A stretch of DNA of 64,000 nucleotides, taken from NCBI GenBank assembly GCA_007844125.1, contig CM017564.1, positions 17,539,094 through 17,603,093 of the forward strand, in the 5' to 3' direction. The first letter of the stretch is position 1. The number at the start of each line of letters is the position of its first letter. The position numbers were made by a program, and so were the translations under genes. The notes under the pieces are model-generated. The model was not told the DNA's origin. It worked only from the letters and a program-made list of their open reading frames with translations, and did no database searches. Positions 59,833-64,000 of this stretch are shown here, in pieces. Source of the stretch: Sinonovacula constricta. Lineage: Eukaryota > Mollusca > Bivalvia > Cardiida > Solecurtidae.

Positions 59833-60119
59833 ACCGGCCGCAATATCTCGAGTGATAGAGCGTCGGCTTGCGGATCGGGAAGTCGCGGATTTAAACTCCG
59901 GTCAGGTCGAGCCGAAGACTTTAAAGTTGGTAGTAGTGGCTTCCGTCCTAACGCTCGGCACTTAGGGGACAGCATTATGCCTGACTCGTCGGTGTCAGTA
60001 TAATGGACTCACCGGGTTCAGTCCCTGGGCAACTAATAAATGCCCCTGTGCTATAATGATACAATTGTCGCTTCACAGTATCGGCACAACATGACGGCAA
60101 ATCCCATCCCAATCTCATC
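59833..60119 (+). mobile_element. tRNA-headed SINE with target duplication
   Basis: A-box-like 'ctcgagtgatagagcg' and B-box-like 'gcggatttaaactcc', a central block ('tggtagtagtggcttccgtc', 'ctaacgctcggcacttaggg', 'ctcgtcggtgtcagtataat') related to that of the 33271 family, and a short 'atcccatcccaatctcat' tail. Flanks CCAAATGTTTGG (59821-59832) and CCAAATACTTGG (60120-60131) form a 12-bp target duplication with two mismatches. Segment C has the empty site with a single 'caaatacttgg' near 49597. Confidence 0.88.
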
Positions 60120-61164
60120 CCAAATACTTGGTTGTGTGCTACATTTTTGACTTCTGGATGGCCCTGTGTACAAACAATGTGACAGAGGGTAATGTGATAT
60201 TACTATTGTCATGGATTGTAAGCGCGAACACTGCATGGTTCTTTTGTAACGTTCATTAGACAACCTCTAACGAACAAGCTGTATGTAATTGCGTGAGGTA
60301 TACAGTTGAACAAAGTGCTTTGTCTGTGTAATCAATATTTAAATATATTATTTGAAAATTATTGAATTGAATTGAATTGTTAAAACGATTGAAACAATGT
60401 TTAAAGTTTGAAGCTAAGATAAAGACGACCCATTCCCGTCTAACATCAAAGTTGTAAACTGTGAACTATGTACTGTGGTATTAAGCGTATTAAAAAGTTG
60501 TCCATATTGTAGCGGCTTGCATGTCTTGCCTATCATTGTAAATTGTTTATAATTATATAAAGAAATTGAATATTCTTCATATTGATATAACAAGAAAATA
60601 TTCATAAATGTACATAACGGCAAAACAATTTCTGTCTGTTACAAATTAGGGTTGTGTTAAGATATTTGAAGGAAAACAGTTTATATATATATATATAGTA
60701 GATGTCTTTTAAAATACTTTAAGGTCACTTTAATCATGATATAATCTGTTATAATCTGGTCATTTATTAAATTTATCAATTTTTGATAATGAAAAGATTG
60801 TTTTTTCTTGGTCACAATTGATTTAATCGATTTTATAACAATTACGGATTGCTTTAATTGGGCTTGATATTGACAGAATAGTTTCACAGGGAGGACAAAT
60901 AATTTCCAAATGAGAAACAGAAAGACATTTACTGTATTTCATGGTGACTTGCCAATGTAATTTTGAGTAAAAAAATGGCCCATTGCAACTTAGCTTTAAA
61001 TCAAATGTAGTCACAGGTCCGGCATACAGCAGTTATGACGTTCTTACCAAAGCATTCTACATTTTAGTTCATATTTGAATATTGTTATCACCTCTTTACG
61101 AATGTTACTATACATCCATGATTGCAGCACAAGAATTTAGTCGATATTGGCAAAATGTATCAGT

Positions 61165-61395
61165 TAGGAAAAATGGCAAAGTCCTATGAACATTGCAACA
61201 TCTACTTAAATCTAAAAAAACCCATAAGACAAAGGCAGTCGCGTGCTGAAGAAATGTAAAAGTAAGAAAAAATCTGTAATGAGTCATTAAACAAAACAAC
61301 AACAACAACAACAACAACAAACACACCCTTTACTGCCCTGGAACGGTCAGTTGGCCAAAAGGGACCGACTGGCGTGCAACACCCGTTTTCCTTAA
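61165..61395 (-). mobile_element. Old GCGAGGTT copy in segment D
   Basis: Orthologue of 51068-51275: 'ggcaaagtcctatgaacatt', a (CAA)n expansion at 61292-61321, 'ctggaacggtcagttggcc' and 'gaccgactggcgtgcaacac'. Confidence 0.78.
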
Positions 61396-61699
61396 CATAT
61401 TCTGCATATCATGTCATGATGCCAGGTTTTATAGCTGTCATTTGCAAATTCTATAGACTTCTGTAAAGGTGGGAACATTATGGCTGCGTCAGAGGAAAAG
61501 TGACGTTGTCAACAGAAAATGTCGACATTGTGATTTGGTCACGTATTCTTATAAAAACTTTAAGTCTTATGGTTGCAATTTGTATGCACTTTAAGATAAG
61601 CATACATTATAATTGAGCAAAGGCAACATGTAGACAGTGTGCACCTTTTTTGTCAATGATAGGATTATGTAAGCTGTAAGCTTACATTTCAGTGACAGA

Positions 61700-63290
61700 A
61701 TGAATTGAAGGGCGACCTGTGTTATATAAATGTGTTCTACTTTTGACAGGAATTCTTTTTTAATGTGAATGTATATATTTGAAAGGAACATTCATAGGAA
61801 TTACTGCATCTTCTATCGAAAAAAATAAGTTTAATGTGGACAGAATAAATATCTCGAAATGTGATTGGTTAAAATAATACAGAATCCATGACTCATTTTT
61901 TATGACCTTGGCATTTACAAATAATAATTAGCATAACATAAAACAACAGGAAAATCCGAAGCTTAAATATATATACCATGTTATAAATGTATACCTTAAT
62001 GTAACTTTAAGATTAGAATTTGCTTTATTTATTTCAGCAAGAGTTTTAAACAAGGTTTTGACTTTAATGGGAAAATGGTATTTCTCAATTTAAGAAAAAC
62101 AAAAGGCGGAAAAGACACATGAATTTAATTGATCATATAACTACACTACAAGTATCACGATGTGTGGCGCAACTTCTGGTTGAAGCTGGAGGCTTAACAT
62201 AAAAGTCATTGAAGACTTTGGATAGTGTCAACGCTCCGATCCGTGTGTTTATTTTGCATCTGTGTTTGCTGTTCAGTGTTACATGTAATGTATTATATTG
62301 ACTGAAATAGCCTCTGATTATAGTGTGATAAAATGTGGCACTATATTGTGGTAACTTTTGCAATATGCTCTATATATACTGCAATATATTAGTGTACGCT
62401 ACATGTGTAGCCTAACAGTCATATTTCTTTCTACAGGCTAGATAGTATTGTACAATATTTCTTTTAAAACCTTGGAAAAGTGGCTGAACTCTGTCATAAC
62501 TTATTTTAGGGAAACATGCCCCTTCAACGTGCTTTGGATGAATAAGCATTGTAAGCGTGAATTTAATATCTGTCTGGAATAATAAATTAATTAATCCACG
62601 TTTTACGTCTCTACGGACGGCCTGCTACCATGAACAATGACTTGTTTAAAACTCTGTCGGCTCGTGCAGGTGCCCATCCATTCCCTTATAAGTGTTGTGT
62701 TTTACCGGGGGGATTCCTTTTATCTATCACGACACAATTAATTTTATCTTCAATGCTCAGTCTAGCTACGATTTCTGGGAACAAATCCAATTGTCCTGTC
62801 TAATTTCGCTATGTTAGGGGCAATAATTCGTCATATTTTCGTTATGTGCATGGAACTGCATGCTGCTTATGCATAATGTCGGTGAGTTGCGTTGAGTCCA
62901 TGAACTCAAGTACACGCAAAAATGGATATTTCATTCGCAAATAATGCTCTGCACACAGCATAATTTGACGGTTAATACGGTTCATAAAATGACACCACAC
63001 ATGATTATTGACGATATTCTAAAAACAACAATCACACGCGCACAACCGAATGCACATTCGCGTCTTATAATAAAAATTGCTTGACGTAGCCAAACCCATT
63101 TAATATATAGCAAATTAGGCTTTATAATATTGTCTTCTGTGGTATTTGGTGTATATTGAACACGAAGGAAAATATTTAAATGTTCATTTTTTTCGGCAAA
63201 ATTTACAAATTGGCGTTACCCTTACTGTCGTTTTTGCTATACATAACAAATTATTTAAAATGGCAATGTCAGCATTATTTAATCATTCTT
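61700..63290. other. Sequence present in copy D only; no gene seen
   Basis: Between blocks that are ~340 bp apart in copy C. AT-rich, no ORF or terminal repeats recognised. Either an insertion in D or a deletion in C. Confidence 0.45.
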
Positions 63291-64000
63291 TATATCTATG
63301 CTTTATAAATACATTCGTTCAAATAACATTCTCCTTATTTACGTTCACCTAAAATAGAAACCGCGCTAACGTATGCACAGACGCAGACGACAATAATTGA
63401 TTTTGAGGGCATCTTAAAGTCAGGGTTAAATCTCATTTATCCTAACGTTATATTATTTATTATGTCCCAAGTGCAGGTACATTTTAAACATGCAACACAT
63501 TCATGTTCTTTAGTTATAGTGTGTATATTGGTTTGTGTAAAATGTGATACCATTTAAACAAACTGACAAAATGATAATACGAGCTATGCAAATACAAAAC
63601 ATGTGGTAATTTTTCGTGTTGTAATAATATATTTAGCAGGTAGACCTTGCTGTGTTGAAAACAGCCGTGGTGTCTTCTTGATGAAAAAAAAACAGTTGCG
63701 GTCGTTAGTACTTACCCTTAACCATATTCAAACTAAGAAGGCATGTCCAATACATTGATTGATTAGATTGCAGTGCAATTTTTAAATAAACATGAATTGC
63801 GAATCATTTCACACCATTCTATAATGAAGTATGTAGACAATGTGTTATGCTTAATACTTAAACGATCCAGGAAAGAAACATTTGTACCCTTCACTTTGTT
63901 ACCTTTCACTTCATGGTCTTCTTGCTAACAATGTATCATATTCCACAGCGAAATGTTCCTTACAACTCTTAACAATAGTTGATCAGTTGTCCTTGACTAA

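Larger units (their letters stand above)
59555..64000 (+). repeat. Segmental repeat, copy D (part 2), runs off window
   Basis: Counterpart of 49174-52625. It carries two insertions or expansions relative to copy C: the SINE 59833-60119 and about 1.6 kb between 61700 and 63290. The match is still running at the right edge. Confidence 0.85.

Overview
This is a non-coding, repeat-rich stretch of an animal nuclear genome. It is AT-rich, with (ATT)n, (CAT)n, (TA)n, (CA)n and (GGT)n microsatellites, tRNA-headed SINEs, several unrelated non-LTR retrotransposon remnants and solo LTRs, and no recognisable complete host gene. The retroelement proteins and the SINE domains look like those of bivalve molluscs. 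From memory only, the peptides that the commonest repeat would encode resemble hypothetical proteins annotated in dreissenid mussels, so I suggest a heterodont bivalve, possibly Dreissena (inference).

Layout. 0-3 kb: a SINE fragment, a duplicated flank, a 5'-truncated copy of the commonest repeat (here the 'GCGAGGTT' repeat), and a 34-bp minisatellite of about 23 units. 5.4-9.2 kb: a decayed LINE. 9.5-10.6 kb: a tandem dimer of the full GCGAGGTT repeat unit. 11.9-13.2 kb: the first diverged copy of a segmental repeat. 14.7-15.9 kb: a large foldback with an exon-like segment in its arms. 16.6-18.0 kb: a LINE endonuclease remnant. 18.0-22.5 kb: a minus-strand LINE with an internal deletion and with a second GCGAGGTT dimer inserted between its RT motifs. 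23.1-23.8 kb: a solo LTR. 26.9-27.3 kb: tRNA-derived SINEs. 27.7-31.2 kb: a minus-strand CR1/L2-like LINE with one intact 1097-codon ORF, the only strong coding sequence here. 31.7-42.1 kb: SINEs, further GCGAGGTT copies and partial segmental copies. 42.8-44.7 kb: two retroelement 3' fragments, one with an RNase H domain. 46.7-53.6 and 56.0-64.0 kb: two long paralogous segments offset by about 10 kb; a 1.79-kb solo LTR and a SINE sit in one copy and not the other, so the partner gives the empty site.

Function. Nothing here forms a host pathway. The elements relate as autonomous and dependent mobile DNA. The intact LINE could in principle supply endonuclease and reverse transcriptase. The GCGAGGTT family is the least ordinary signal: units of 588-590 bp in pairs around the same 62-bp linker, each pair more alike internally than to the other pair, plus many copies truncated at one end. 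That points to a replicative mechanism that copies both terminal units from one template.
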